DNA of 64,000 nt. It comes from an uncultured Lachnospiraceae bacterium. Lineage in GTDB: Bacteria; Bacillota; Clostridia; Lachnospirales; Lachnospiraceae. Where the stretch lies: the NCBI GenBank assembly GCA_910586255.1, contig CAJUHR010000003.1, positions 62,001 to 126,000 of the forward strand, written 5' to 3'. The translations under genes and the position numbers were made by a program. Within the stretch, counting starts at the first letter, position 1. Each line of letters opens with the position of its first letter. Positions 24,630-32,185 of the stretch are shown here, one piece after another. The notes below the pieces were generated by a model that saw nothing but the letters and a program-made list of their open reading frames with translations, did no database searches and was not told the origin of the DNA.

Positions 24630-26266
24630 TGTCCAGCGCGGTTCCCATGGCAGACATTGTTATGGAGACAATCTTTATAGCACTTTTGCTGATTGTGACC
24701 AGAAGGTGTATCGGAAGCTTTGTGGTGGTTTTTTGCCTGTTTTTGATTGGGTATACGGTGTTCGGACGTTATTTTCCATCCTTTATGGCCCATCGGGGAC
24801 AGAGCTGGAAGCACATGATCAAATTTTTGTATATTACCACGGAGGGCGTCTTTGGAACCACCGCCGGGACAGCGGCTTCCTACATCATTTTGTTTGTGGC
24901 CTTCGGGGCGTTTATGGAGGTGTTGGGAGCCGGAGCGTGGTTTGTGGATGTGGCATATGCTCTGACAGGAAGATACCGGGGCGGCCCGGCCAAGGCGGCG
25001 GTTGCCTCCAGCGCGCTTTTGGGAATGATCTCCGGCTCTCCCGCAGCCAATGTGGCTACTACCGGGACCTTTACCATCCCATTGATGAAAAAAATCGGAT
25101 ATAATCCGGAGGAGGCCGGAGCCATTGAGGCGGTCGCCTCCACCGGAGGCTTGTTTACGCCGCCAGTCATGGGGGCGGCGGCCTTTATCCTGGCGGAGAA
25201 TATCGGCATGACCTACCGGACCGTGGCGCTGGGGGCGGTGGTTCCAGCCCTGCTCTACTATCTGTCCCTGATACTGGTGATTGACGGGATTGCGGTGAAG
25301 CGTCATCTGCTGGGAGTTTCCGGGGCGGAGCTGCCGTCTATCGGAAAGGCAATGCGGGAGCGGGGGCTTTTTGCTCTTCCCATCTTCGGGCTGATCGGGG
25401 TGATTGTGGCAGGGTGGAGCATCACAAAGGCCGCCTTTTATGCGGTGCTGGCAGTGGTGATTGTGGCTTATGTGCAGAAAAGCACACGGACAAGTCCCAA
25501 GATGATCCTGAAAGCCTTAAAGCAAAGCACGGCCTCGGCGGCATCCATCATCATTACCTGCGGCTGTGCGGGAATCATTGTGGGGACCATTGAGCTTACG
25601 GGGCTGGGTGCTAAGCTTTCCTACAGCCTGATCGGCCTGGCCAACGGCAATGTGTATATCGGGGCGCTGGCGGTGATGGTGGTCACCTTGATTCTTGGAT
25701 GCGCCATGCCGCCAACCACAACTTATATTATTGCGGCAACGATTCTGGCCAGACCTCTCATAGAGATGGGGGTGATCCCTCTGTGTGCCCATATGTTTAT
25801 CTTTATGTTTTCCTGTGTGGGGGCCATTACGCCGCCGGTGGCTCTGGCGGCCTACACGGCAGCGGGAATCTCCGGGGGAAATGCCAACAAAACCGGGTTT
25901 CGGGCCTTTCGGTATGGAATCTGCGCGTTTCTGGTGCCGTTCTTTTTCCTTCTGAATCCGGAGCTTTTGGTCCAGGGGGAGATTGCTGCGATTTTGTCGG
26001 CCATTGTCTCTGCGGCAGCGGCCGTCATCTGCCTGGTTACGGCATTTGAGGGATATTTTTTCCGGTATTGGGGAAAGATGGCGCGGGTGATTCTGGCAGG
26101 GGCAGCCTTCTTTTTGTTCATCCCGGGAACACGGACCGATTTTATGGGAATCGGGGGGATTCTTTTGGCAGCGGCATTGGATATTTGTATGAATCGAAGT
26201 AACAGTTCAAGGGCTATCCGAACTGTTATGAATCGAAAAAGGAAAGGGCAGGACAGTGATGAATAA
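24554..26266 (+). CDS. TRAP transporter fused permease, 5'-truncated by deletion
   Basis: A large TRAP permease of the fused small/large-subunit class (DctQM-like), normally about 630-680 residues. The visible frame becomes TRAP-like just after a stop at 24518-24520 and lacks roughly the first 90-110 residues. Core motifs are intact: TTEGVFGTTAG, GGPAKAAVASSALLGMISGS, NVATTGTFTIPLMK, GGLFTPPVMGAAAFI, GCAMPPTTTYII. GTG at 24554 has no ribosome site. ATG at 24629 overlaps the stop of the upstream fragment (TAATG), so coupling could yield about 545 residues. No intact binding-protein partner is visible. The C-terminus carries a 13-codon insertion (26188-26237). Function is doubtful. Confidence 0.75.
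   Translation: MDVLFAAGFAITGIYIICVWRNHILMSSAVPMADIVMETIFIALLLIVTRRCIGSFVVVFCLFLIGYTVFGRYFPSFMAHRGQSWKHMIKFLYITTEGVFGTTAGTAASYIILFVAFGAFMEVLGAGAWFVDVAYALTGRYRGGPAKAAVASSALLGMISGSPAANVATTGTFTIPLMKKIGYNPEEAGAIEAVASTGGLFTPPVMGAAAFILAENIGMTYRTVALGAVVPALLYYLSLILVIDGIAVKRHLLGVSGAELPSIGKAMRERGLFALPIFGLIGVIVAGWSITKAAFYAVLAVVIVAYVQKSTRTSPKMILKALKQSTASAASIIITCGCAGIIVGTIELTGLGAKLSYSLIGLANGNVYIGALAVMVVTLILGCAMPPTTTYIIAATILARPLIEMGVIPLCAHMFIFMFSCVGAITPPVALAAYTAAGISGGNANKTGFRAFRYGICAFLVPFFFLLNPELLVQGEIAAILSAIVSAAAAVICLVTAFEGYFFRYWGKMARVILAGAAFFLFIPGTRTDFMGIGGILLAAALDICMNRSNSSRAIRTVMNRKRKGQDSDE
26188..26237. repeat. palindromic repeat inserted in the TRAP gene, flanked by an 11-bp duplication
   Basis: TATGAATCGAA occurs at 26188-26198 and again at 26227-26237. 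Between them are 28 bases starting GTAACAGTTCAAGGG and ending CCGAACTGT, a near-palindrome of the same family as 37009-37039. Insert plus duplication is 39 bases, so the frame is kept and 13 residues are added, giving a repeated MNR in the protein tail. This looks like a small mobile repeat with a target-site duplication. Confidence 0.75.
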
Positions 26267-27665
26267 GGCAGGATTTGAGAGATTCCATTATGCCACATTG
26301 GAAGAGCTTCAGGCAGATATAGACCGGCTGGGGGTGGATATTTTACTATCCGAAAACCTGGATGTCATGAAAAGGCCGGTGACGATTATTCGGGGAAAGA
26401 CAGCCCCCAATTCCATTGCGATTCTTCCCATGGAGGGCTGCGATTCCAATCCGGACGGCTCTCCGGGAGAGCTGACTCTTCGCAGATATGGCCGGCTGGC
26501 CAGGGGAGGAGCAGGGCTTATCTGGGTGGAGGCCTGCGCCATTCTTCCCTCAGCCAAGGCTAATCCCTTACAGATGCAGCTGAACAGGGAAAATGTGGGA
26601 AAATTTGCGGATATGCTGCGAATGATTCGCCGGGAGGCAGCTCAGTCCATGGGGGATGGCCATGTTCCGGTCTGTATTTTGCAATTGACCCACTCGGGAC
26701 GGTACTCTAAGCCGGAAGGGGTGGCAGCCCCGGTAATCGGGCACCATGATCCCTGGCTGGATAATCGGGCCGAGGTTGCGCCCGGACAGGAGCCCATCCG
26801 TGACGAGGCGCTGGAGGCCTTGCAGGAGGATTACGTAAGAGCTGCCCTTTTGGCAAAGGAGGCCGGCTTTGACGGGGTGGATATAAAGGCCTGCCACCGA
26901 TATTTGGTCAATGAGCTTCTGGCAGGCTTTACCCGCCGGGACAGCCGCTACGGAGGAAGCTTTGAGAACCGGACCCGCTTTCTCTTGGAAACGGTGAAAA
27001 AGGTGAAAAAGGCGGTGGGAGATGACTTTATTCTGGCGTGCAGGCTGAATGTATTTGACGCCCATCCCTATCCCTACGGATGGGGAGTCAGCAGGGAGAA
27101 CACGGATTTAAGAAAAATCTATACCTCGGACATGACCGAGCCCTTAAGACTGGTGAGCCTTCTGGAGGAGGCGGGGGTGAATCTGCTCAGCAATTCCGGC
27201 GGCAATCCCTATTACCTGAATCCAGAGGTGACGCGGCCGCTGGATTATTCCCTGGTGGGATTTCCCACGCCGGCGGAGCATCCCTTAGAGAGCACGGCCA
27301 GGCTGTTTGCCCTGACCCGGATGGTTCAGGCTCAGGCGCCGAAAATCGTGGTGATCGGCAATGGATACAGCTGGCTACGGAGATACTCCTGCTATGCGGG
27401 GGCTGCAAATCTGGAGCATGGATTTGCCGGGATGATGGGTTTTGGGAGAATGGCCTTTGCATATCCGGATGCGGCCAGAGATATTCTTTTGAAGGGGAAG
27501 CTTTTTCCTGAGAAGGAGTGTATTGCCTGCAGTAAATGCACGCAGATCATGCGGGATCTGGGAGTGCGCACCGGCTGTGTGATCCGGGATTTTAGGTACT
27601 ATGGTCCTATCTACCGGGAGGGTCGCAGGCGGTTTGAAAGTCAGGCGTGTGACAACACAAAATAG
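26259..27665 (+). CDS. NADH:flavin oxidoreductase (Old Yellow Enzyme family) with Fe-S motif
   Basis: 468 residues. A TIM-barrel FMN domain of the OYE/dienoyl-CoA reductase type is clear (LQLTHSGRYS, EAGFDGVDIKACHRYL, GFTRRDSRYGGSFENR). The C-terminus has Cys421, Cys424, Cys427 and about Cys440 (CIACSKC ... TGC), the [4Fe-4S] spacing of 2,4-dienoyl-CoA reductase and BaiCD/BaiH-like enzymes, but the extra FAD/NADH domain of those enzymes is absent. It therefore probably takes electrons from another protein. It overlaps the TRAP stop by 8 bases and starts a run of tightly packed redox genes. A substrate with an activated C=C bond is expected. Confidence 0.85.
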   Translation: MNKAGFERFHYATLEELQADIDRLGVDILLSENLDVMKRPVTIIRGKTAPNSIAILPMEGCDSNPDGSPGELTLRRYGRLARGGAGLIWVEACAILPSAKANPLQMQLNRENVGKFADMLRMIRREAAQSMGDGHVPVCILQLTHSGRYSKPEGVAAPVIGHHDPWLDNRAEVAPGQEPIRDEALEALQEDYVRAALLAKEAGFDGVDIKACHRYLVNELLAGFTRRDSRYGGSFENRTRFLLETVKKVKKAVGDDFILACRLNVFDAHPYPYGWGVSRENTDLRKIYTSDMTEPLRLVSLLEEAGVNLLSNSGGNPYYLNPEVTRPLDYSLVGFPTPAEHPLESTARLFALTRMVQAQAPKIVVIGNGYSWLRRYSCYAGAANLEHGFAGMMGFGRMAFAYPDAARDILLKGKLFPEKECIACSKCTQIMRDLGVRTGCVIRDFRYYGPIYREGRRRFESQACDNTK

Positions 27666-27677
27666 AAGGAGGCGGCT

Positions 27678-28640
27678 ATGATCGTAAAATCTCCCTACAA
27701 AAAGGGAAGGCTTTGTCTTGACAACCGGCTGGTGATGGCATCGCTTAATTGCCACAAGGCGGGGGAGGACGGGAAGGTGACAAAGGAGACAATTGAGTGG
27801 TATCGGGAGAGAGGAAAGGGCCTGGGAATGGTGATCTTGGAACATTCCGCAGTCAGCAGGTGGGATCGTCCCACGGACCGGGTGCTCTGTATTGATGAGG
27901 ACTCGGACATTCCGGGGCTTTGCCTTCTGACCGATGCCCTCCACAGGGAGGGGACAAGGGTCCAGATTCAGCTGGACCACGGCGGCGGATGGCTTTCCTC
28001 TGAGCTTCGGTGGAAGGAGCAGGCCCAAAAGCGGGTGACGGATGAGCTTACGGATGAGCAGCTTTCCCGGGTGGTCAGGGACTTTGCAGAGGCGGCTGTG
28101 AGGGCTGAGAAGGCCGGCTTTGACGGAGTGCAGATCAAGGCCTGCCATTTCTATATGCTGGCCCAGTTTTACTCTCCTTTGACCAACCACCGAAGGTCAG
28201 GCAGGTATGCGGGAACCACCTTTGAGAGCCGGTTTCAGCTTATTCTGGATGTGATTCAGGCGGTGAGGCGGGCTGTGTCAGCAGATTTGGCGGTTTCCGT
28301 TCGGTTCCCCATAGAGGATTTTGATCCGGCCGGATGTACGGTGGAGGAATGTATACGGGCGGCAGCAATCATGAAGGAACAAGGGGTAGACCTTTTGGAC
28401 CTGTCCGGAGGACCCAAATACAGCTATGTTCACCCTTACAGCAAGGAGCCGGGGTGGTTCGGGGACAGCGCAAGGCGTGTGCGGGAGTCTGTGGACATTC
28501 CGTTGCTCATCACCGGAGGAATCCGGACGGTCCGGCAGGCAGAGGATATCCTGGCAGCAGGCAAGGCAGATCTGATCGGGGTGGGCCGTGCTGTCATGGA
28601 GGATGAGCAGTGGGGAAGGAAAGCAATCCATGGAGAGTGA
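27678..28640 (+). CDS. second NADH:flavin oxidoreductase (OYE family), single domain
   Basis: 320 residues covering only the FMN TIM barrel: RLVMASLNCHKAGEDG, VQIQLDHGGGW, KAGFDGVQIKACHFYMLAQF, LLITGGIRTVRQAEDIL, LIGVGRAVMED. It lacks the Cys cluster of the preceding gene. It diverges from that neighbour enough to suggest a different substrate or step, not a recent duplication. GAAGGAGG precedes the ATG 12 bases after the upstream stop. Its last 11 bases overlap the molybdopterin gene. Confidence 0.85.
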   Translation: MIVKSPYKKGRLCLDNRLVMASLNCHKAGEDGKVTKETIEWYRERGKGLGMVILEHSAVSRWDRPTDRVLCIDEDSDIPGLCLLTDALHREGTRVQIQLDHGGGWLSSELRWKEQAQKRVTDELTDEQLSRVVRDFAEAAVRAEKAGFDGVQIKACHFYMLAQFYSPLTNHRRSGRYAGTTFESRFQLILDVIQAVRRAVSADLAVSVRFPIEDFDPAGCTVEECIRAAAIMKEQGVDLLDLSGGPKYSYVHPYSKEPGWFGDSARRVRESVDIPLLITGGIRTVRQAEDILAAGKADLIGVGRAVMEDEQWGRKAIHGE

Positions 28641-30816
28641 GAGACAGAGAGGAAAACTGCCGGGGGAGGATACGGGGATTGAGATCCGCCATACAGTCTG
28701 CGGAATGTGCTGTTCCAGCATTTACTGCGGGGTGGATGCCTATATTCAGGACGGCAGGGTGATTAAGGTGGAAGGCTCAAAGGAGCATTTTATGAATCAG
28801 GGCCTTCTGTGCGCCAAGGGACAGGGCATCCGTCAGTATCTTTACAAGCCCACAAGACTTAAGACGCCCCTGCGCAGAGTGGGAGAGCGCGGGGAAGGAA
28901 AATTTGAACCCATCTCATGGGAGGAGGCCTACCGGACCATGGCGGAGCAGATGAACCGTATCAAGCGGGAGAGCGGCCCGGAGGCGGTGGCCTTTTACAG
29001 CGGCTATGAAAAATGGTATCGGGCCTTTTTTCACCGTTTTGCCTGGTCCTTCGGGTCTCCCAATTACGGTTCCGAATCAAGCTCCTGCTATACGGCCAAA
29101 AAGCTGGCGTGGCTGGTGTCCTCAGGAATGGACGGACTTCCCCAGAGAAACAAGTCCAGGCTGTATATGGGGTGGGGCTTTAACAATGATTACTCCCGCT
29201 ATCTGGACACCATTTCCGTCAAAAAGCGGAGAGAGGACGGAATGAAGGTGATTGTGATCGACCCCCGTGTCACGCCTGCCTCAGAAAAGCTGGCGGACCT
29301 TCACCTTCAGCTCCTGCCTGGCACAGACGGGGCCCTGGCTCTGGGGCTGGCCCACGTACTGATCAAAAACGGATGGGTGGACCGGGAATACATAGAGAAG
29401 CATGTCTACGGCTATGAGGAATTTTCCCGATATGTAAAAGATTTTACGCCTGAGTATGTGGAAAAAATCACCACGGTTCCCAGGGAGCTGATCCTTAAGA
29501 CGGCCCGGATGATGTGGGAGAACCGTCCGGTCTCCATGCATGAGAGTGTCTGCGTGCTGGTCCATCACAAAAATGGTTTTCAGAATTTCCGGGCAGTGCT
29601 GGCTTTAAGCGCCATTTTAGGCTGCTATGATGTGGAGGGAGGAAATCTGCCCCGGGGGACCACCTATGCCCATCAGTGGGCCGGCTTTGAGACCCGGGAG
29701 GAGGAATTTATCCATGCCGTAAAGCCCGAGACCACAAAGCCCAGAGTGGGAGCCGCAAGGTTTCCTGTATGGATGGAGCTCAGTGACGACATGCAGGCAA
29801 TGGATCTGACGAGACAGATTATGGAGGAAAAGCCCTATGCCATTCGGGGCCTTTTCTGTCTGGGCCTCAATTACCGGATGTTTCCGGATAATGAGTGGAT
29901 GGAGGAGGCTTTAAAAAAGCTGGACTTTTACTGCGATGTGGATTTGTTTATGACGGATTCCGCCAGGTTTGCGGATTTGGTGCTGCCGGCCTGCACCTCC
30001 TATGAGAGGGAGGAGTTTAAGATTTATGCCGGCGGCTATGCAAATTATCTAAAGCCGGTGATTCCGCCCTTGTTCGAGTCGAAGCCGGATACGCAGATTC
30101 TTAAGGAGCTGGCAGAGGCGCTGGATTTGAAAGATGATCTTTTAAGATCCGGCTACCGTTCCTGTATCGACTGGATCATAAAGCCTGCCGGCCTGACGGT
30201 GGAAAAGCTGATGGAGACGGACTTTCCTGTCCGGGTACCGGGCTTTAAGCCTTATGTGCCGGGAACCTATACCAGGGAAGGCTACCGGACTCCCACGGGG
30301 AAATTCGAGCTTCGCTCCACGATTTTAGAAAAACATCAGGGCGAGCTGCTTTATGAGCCCCTGCCGGTCTACCAAAGTTCTCTGGATCTGTCAGAGGAGG
30401 AACGGTTTCCGCTGATTCTGTATACAGGGGCCAGCCTGCCCTTTACCCTTCACTCCCGGATGCATGATATGCCCTGGGAGCGGACACACCGTCCGGAGGC
30501 CATGGCAGATATGCACCCGGAAGACGGCGCGGCCAGAGGAATCGGCCAGGGAGATCCCATCCTTCTTGAGACAGCCAACGGGGCCGTGACGGTGAAGGCC
30601 AATCTGACTTATTCCGTGAAGAAGGGCACCGTAAGCTTTTATCATGATTACCCGGAGGCAGATGTAAACAGGCTTATTCACCGGGACCATTTGGACCCGA
30701 TTTCCGGTTTCCCCGGCTATCGCACCGTTCGATGTCAGGTAGTGAGAAGGGACAAGGCCGGAAAGGAGTTTGAGCCTCTACAAGGCGGAGGGAGTACGGG
30801 AAAAGATGAATGTTGA
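28630..30816 (+). CDS. molybdopterin-dependent oxidoreductase catalytic subunit
   Basis: 728 residues of the DMSO-reductase superfamily, needing bis-MGD cofactor. The N-terminal Cys24, Cys27, Cys33 and Cys61 (CGMCCSSIYC ... GLLCAKG) fit a [4Fe-4S] site. The pterin-binding core includes YMGWGFNNDYSRYLDTI, VIDPRVTPASEKLADLHLQLLPGTDGALALG and the C-terminal molydop-binding domain (PEDGAARGIGQGDPILLETANG). SSSCYTAKK near residue 152 offers a Cys as possible Mo ligand. There is no twin-arginine signal, so it is cytoplasmic. ATG 28630 overlaps the upstream stop, with AAGGAAAG before it. Similar enzymes dehydroxylate catechols or reduce S/N-oxides in gut anaerobes; the substrate here is unknown. Confidence 0.88.
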   Translation: MESERQRGKLPGEDTGIEIRHTVCGMCCSSIYCGVDAYIQDGRVIKVEGSKEHFMNQGLLCAKGQGIRQYLYKPTRLKTPLRRVGERGEGKFEPISWEEAYRTMAEQMNRIKRESGPEAVAFYSGYEKWYRAFFHRFAWSFGSPNYGSESSSCYTAKKLAWLVSSGMDGLPQRNKSRLYMGWGFNNDYSRYLDTISVKKRREDGMKVIVIDPRVTPASEKLADLHLQLLPGTDGALALGLAHVLIKNGWVDREYIEKHVYGYEEFSRYVKDFTPEYVEKITTVPRELILKTARMMWENRPVSMHESVCVLVHHKNGFQNFRAVLALSAILGCYDVEGGNLPRGTTYAHQWAGFETREEEFIHAVKPETTKPRVGAARFPVWMELSDDMQAMDLTRQIMEEKPYAIRGLFCLGLNYRMFPDNEWMEEALKKLDFYCDVDLFMTDSARFADLVLPACTSYEREEFKIYAGGYANYLKPVIPPLFESKPDTQILKELAEALDLKDDLLRSGYRSCIDWIIKPAGLTVEKLMETDFPVRVPGFKPYVPGTYTREGYRTPTGKFELRSTILEKHQGELLYEPLPVYQSSLDLSEEERFPLILYTGASLPFTLHSRMHDMPWERTHRPEAMADMHPEDGAARGIGQGDPILLETANGAVTVKANLTYSVKKGTVSFYHDYPEADVNRLIHRDHLDPISGFPGYRTVRCQVVRRDKAGKEFEPLQGGGSTGKDEC

Positions 30817-31330
30817 TGTGGATTTGAAAAAATGTGTTGCCTGCGCGGCCTGCAGTGTGGCCTGTATGGACCAGAACGATACGGATATTCCCGGAGGAGA
30901 AAAGCCGCTTCGGATCATAGGGAGCCTGGAGCTGGAAAAAACAGACAAATCCCATCTGTTTTTGTGGTTTTCAAAGGCCTGTATGCACTGTGAGCACTGT
31001 GTACCCATGGAAAAATGTCCCGGGAAATGCTTCCATCGGGAACCGGACACAGGCCTTGTGATACTGGATCCCTCAAATTGTGTGGGCTGCGCACTCTGTG
31101 TGAGGGTGTGTCCCTTTGAGGCGATCACAGCCTTTGACAAGGATAAAAAAATGCACAAATGCAACGGGTGTGTGGAGCGGGTGCGGGCAGGGAGAGAACC
31201 GGCCTGTGTGCGCAGCTGCCCAAAGGGCGCTATTTTGTTTTCGGAGACAGAAACTTTGCCGGAGGATTTATCTCTGAAAAACCATCCGGAGCTGCTTTCC
31301 TTAAAGCAGGGAGAGGAGGAAGAAGAGTGA
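30806..31330 (+). CDS. 4Fe-4S ferredoxin subunit (DmsB-like)
   Basis: 174 residues with four Cys clusters in DmsB order: CVACAACSVAC near the N-terminus, CMHCEHC ... CPGKC, CVGCALCVRVCP, and CNGCVERVRAG ... CVRSCP. It passes electrons to the preceding molybdoenzyme. The ATG at 30806 overlaps that gene's stop by 11 bases, which argues for a 1:1 complex. No membrane anchor subunit (DmsC or NrfD type) follows, so electrons probably come from a soluble donor. A GAGGAAGAAGAG tail encodes a poly-Glu C-terminus and also serves as the ribosome site of the next gene. Confidence 0.9.
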   Translation: MNVDVDLKKCVACAACSVACMDQNDTDIPGGEKPLRIIGSLELEKTDKSHLFLWFSKACMHCEHCVPMEKCPGKCFHREPDTGLVILDPSNCVGCALCVRVCPFEAITAFDKDKKMHKCNGCVERVRAGREPACVRSCPKGAILFSETETLPEDLSLKNHPELLSLKQGEEEEE

Positions 31331-32094
31331 AAAAGACGGCAATCGTCACCGGAGGAAGCCGGGGAATCGGTTACGCCATCACCAGACAGCTGGGACTGGA
31401 CGGAGGTCAGGTGGTGATTTTTTCCACCAGCGAAAAGGCCCGCTATGAAGAAGCTTTAAGGGAGTTAGAGGATCTGGGAATCTCATACCATTATGTCCGG
31501 GGCAGCATAGACAAATCGGAAGACCGGGTAAGGCTGGTGGAGGAAGCCATCGGATGCTATGGAAGAATCGATATTCTGGTCAACAATGCCGGGGTGGCGC
31601 CTCTTAAGAGAAGCGATCTTCTGGAGATGACGGAGGAGAGCTTTGACCGGGTTATGGACATTAATTTGAAGGGCGCCGTGTTTCTGACCCAGCTTGTGGC
31701 AAAGCAGATGATTCGGCAAAAGCAGCAGGGGCCGAAAAAGGGGACCATTGTCAACATCGGTTCCTGCTCCGCGCAGGTGTCCTCCGTTTCAAGAGGAGAA
31801 TACTGCATGTCAAAGGCAGGGATGGCGATGCTGACCTGGCTGTTTGCAGACCGCCTGGCCCCGGAGGGGATTCTGGTTCATGAGATAAGGCCGGGGGTCA
31901 TTGCCACGGACATGACGGCCGGTGTGAAGGAGAAATACGACCGGCTGATGGAAAAGGGAGAATTTCCCATCAGCCGCTGGGGGACGCCGGAGGACGTGGC
32001 CAATATGGTCAGTGTGTTCTGCTCAGACCGGATTTTATATACAACAGGAAATTATGTGGATGTGGACGGCGGATTTCATATTCGCCGGCTGTAA
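31327..32094 (+). CDS. short-chain dehydrogenase/reductase (SDR)
   Basis: 255 residues from a GTG at 31327, overlapping the ferredoxin stop as GTGA, with GAGAGGAGG upstream. Classical SDR features: TGGSRGIG (8-15) for NAD(P), NNAGVAP, the catalytic Ser in IGSCSAQ, and Tyr159-x3-Lys163 (YCMSK). The C-terminal VDGGFHIRRL is the usual end. It could oxidise or reduce a hydroxyl/keto group on the same compound that the OYE enzymes act on, as BaiA does in bile-acid pathways (analogy only). Confidence 0.9.
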   Translation: MKKTAIVTGGSRGIGYAITRQLGLDGGQVVIFSTSEKARYEEALRELEDLGISYHYVRGSIDKSEDRVRLVEEAIGCYGRIDILVNNAGVAPLKRSDLLEMTEESFDRVMDINLKGAVFLTQLVAKQMIRQKQQGPKKGTIVNIGSCSAQVSSVSRGEYCMSKAGMAMLTWLFADRLAPEGILVHEIRPGVIATDMTAGVKEKYDRLMEKGEFPISRWGTPEDVANMVSVFCSDRILYTTGNYVDVDGGFHIRRL

Positions 32095-32185
32095 AAAATG
32101 TCTATAGGAAACGACAAATAAATCTGCGGTTGCCGTGTGAAATTGAATTTTACTTTTGAGCGGTTTCTTAAGGAAGGAGCAAGAA

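Noticed and set aside
24554..26266. Intact TRAP transporter
   Set aside because: About 100 N-terminal residues and the binding protein are missing, so a complete system cannot be claimed.
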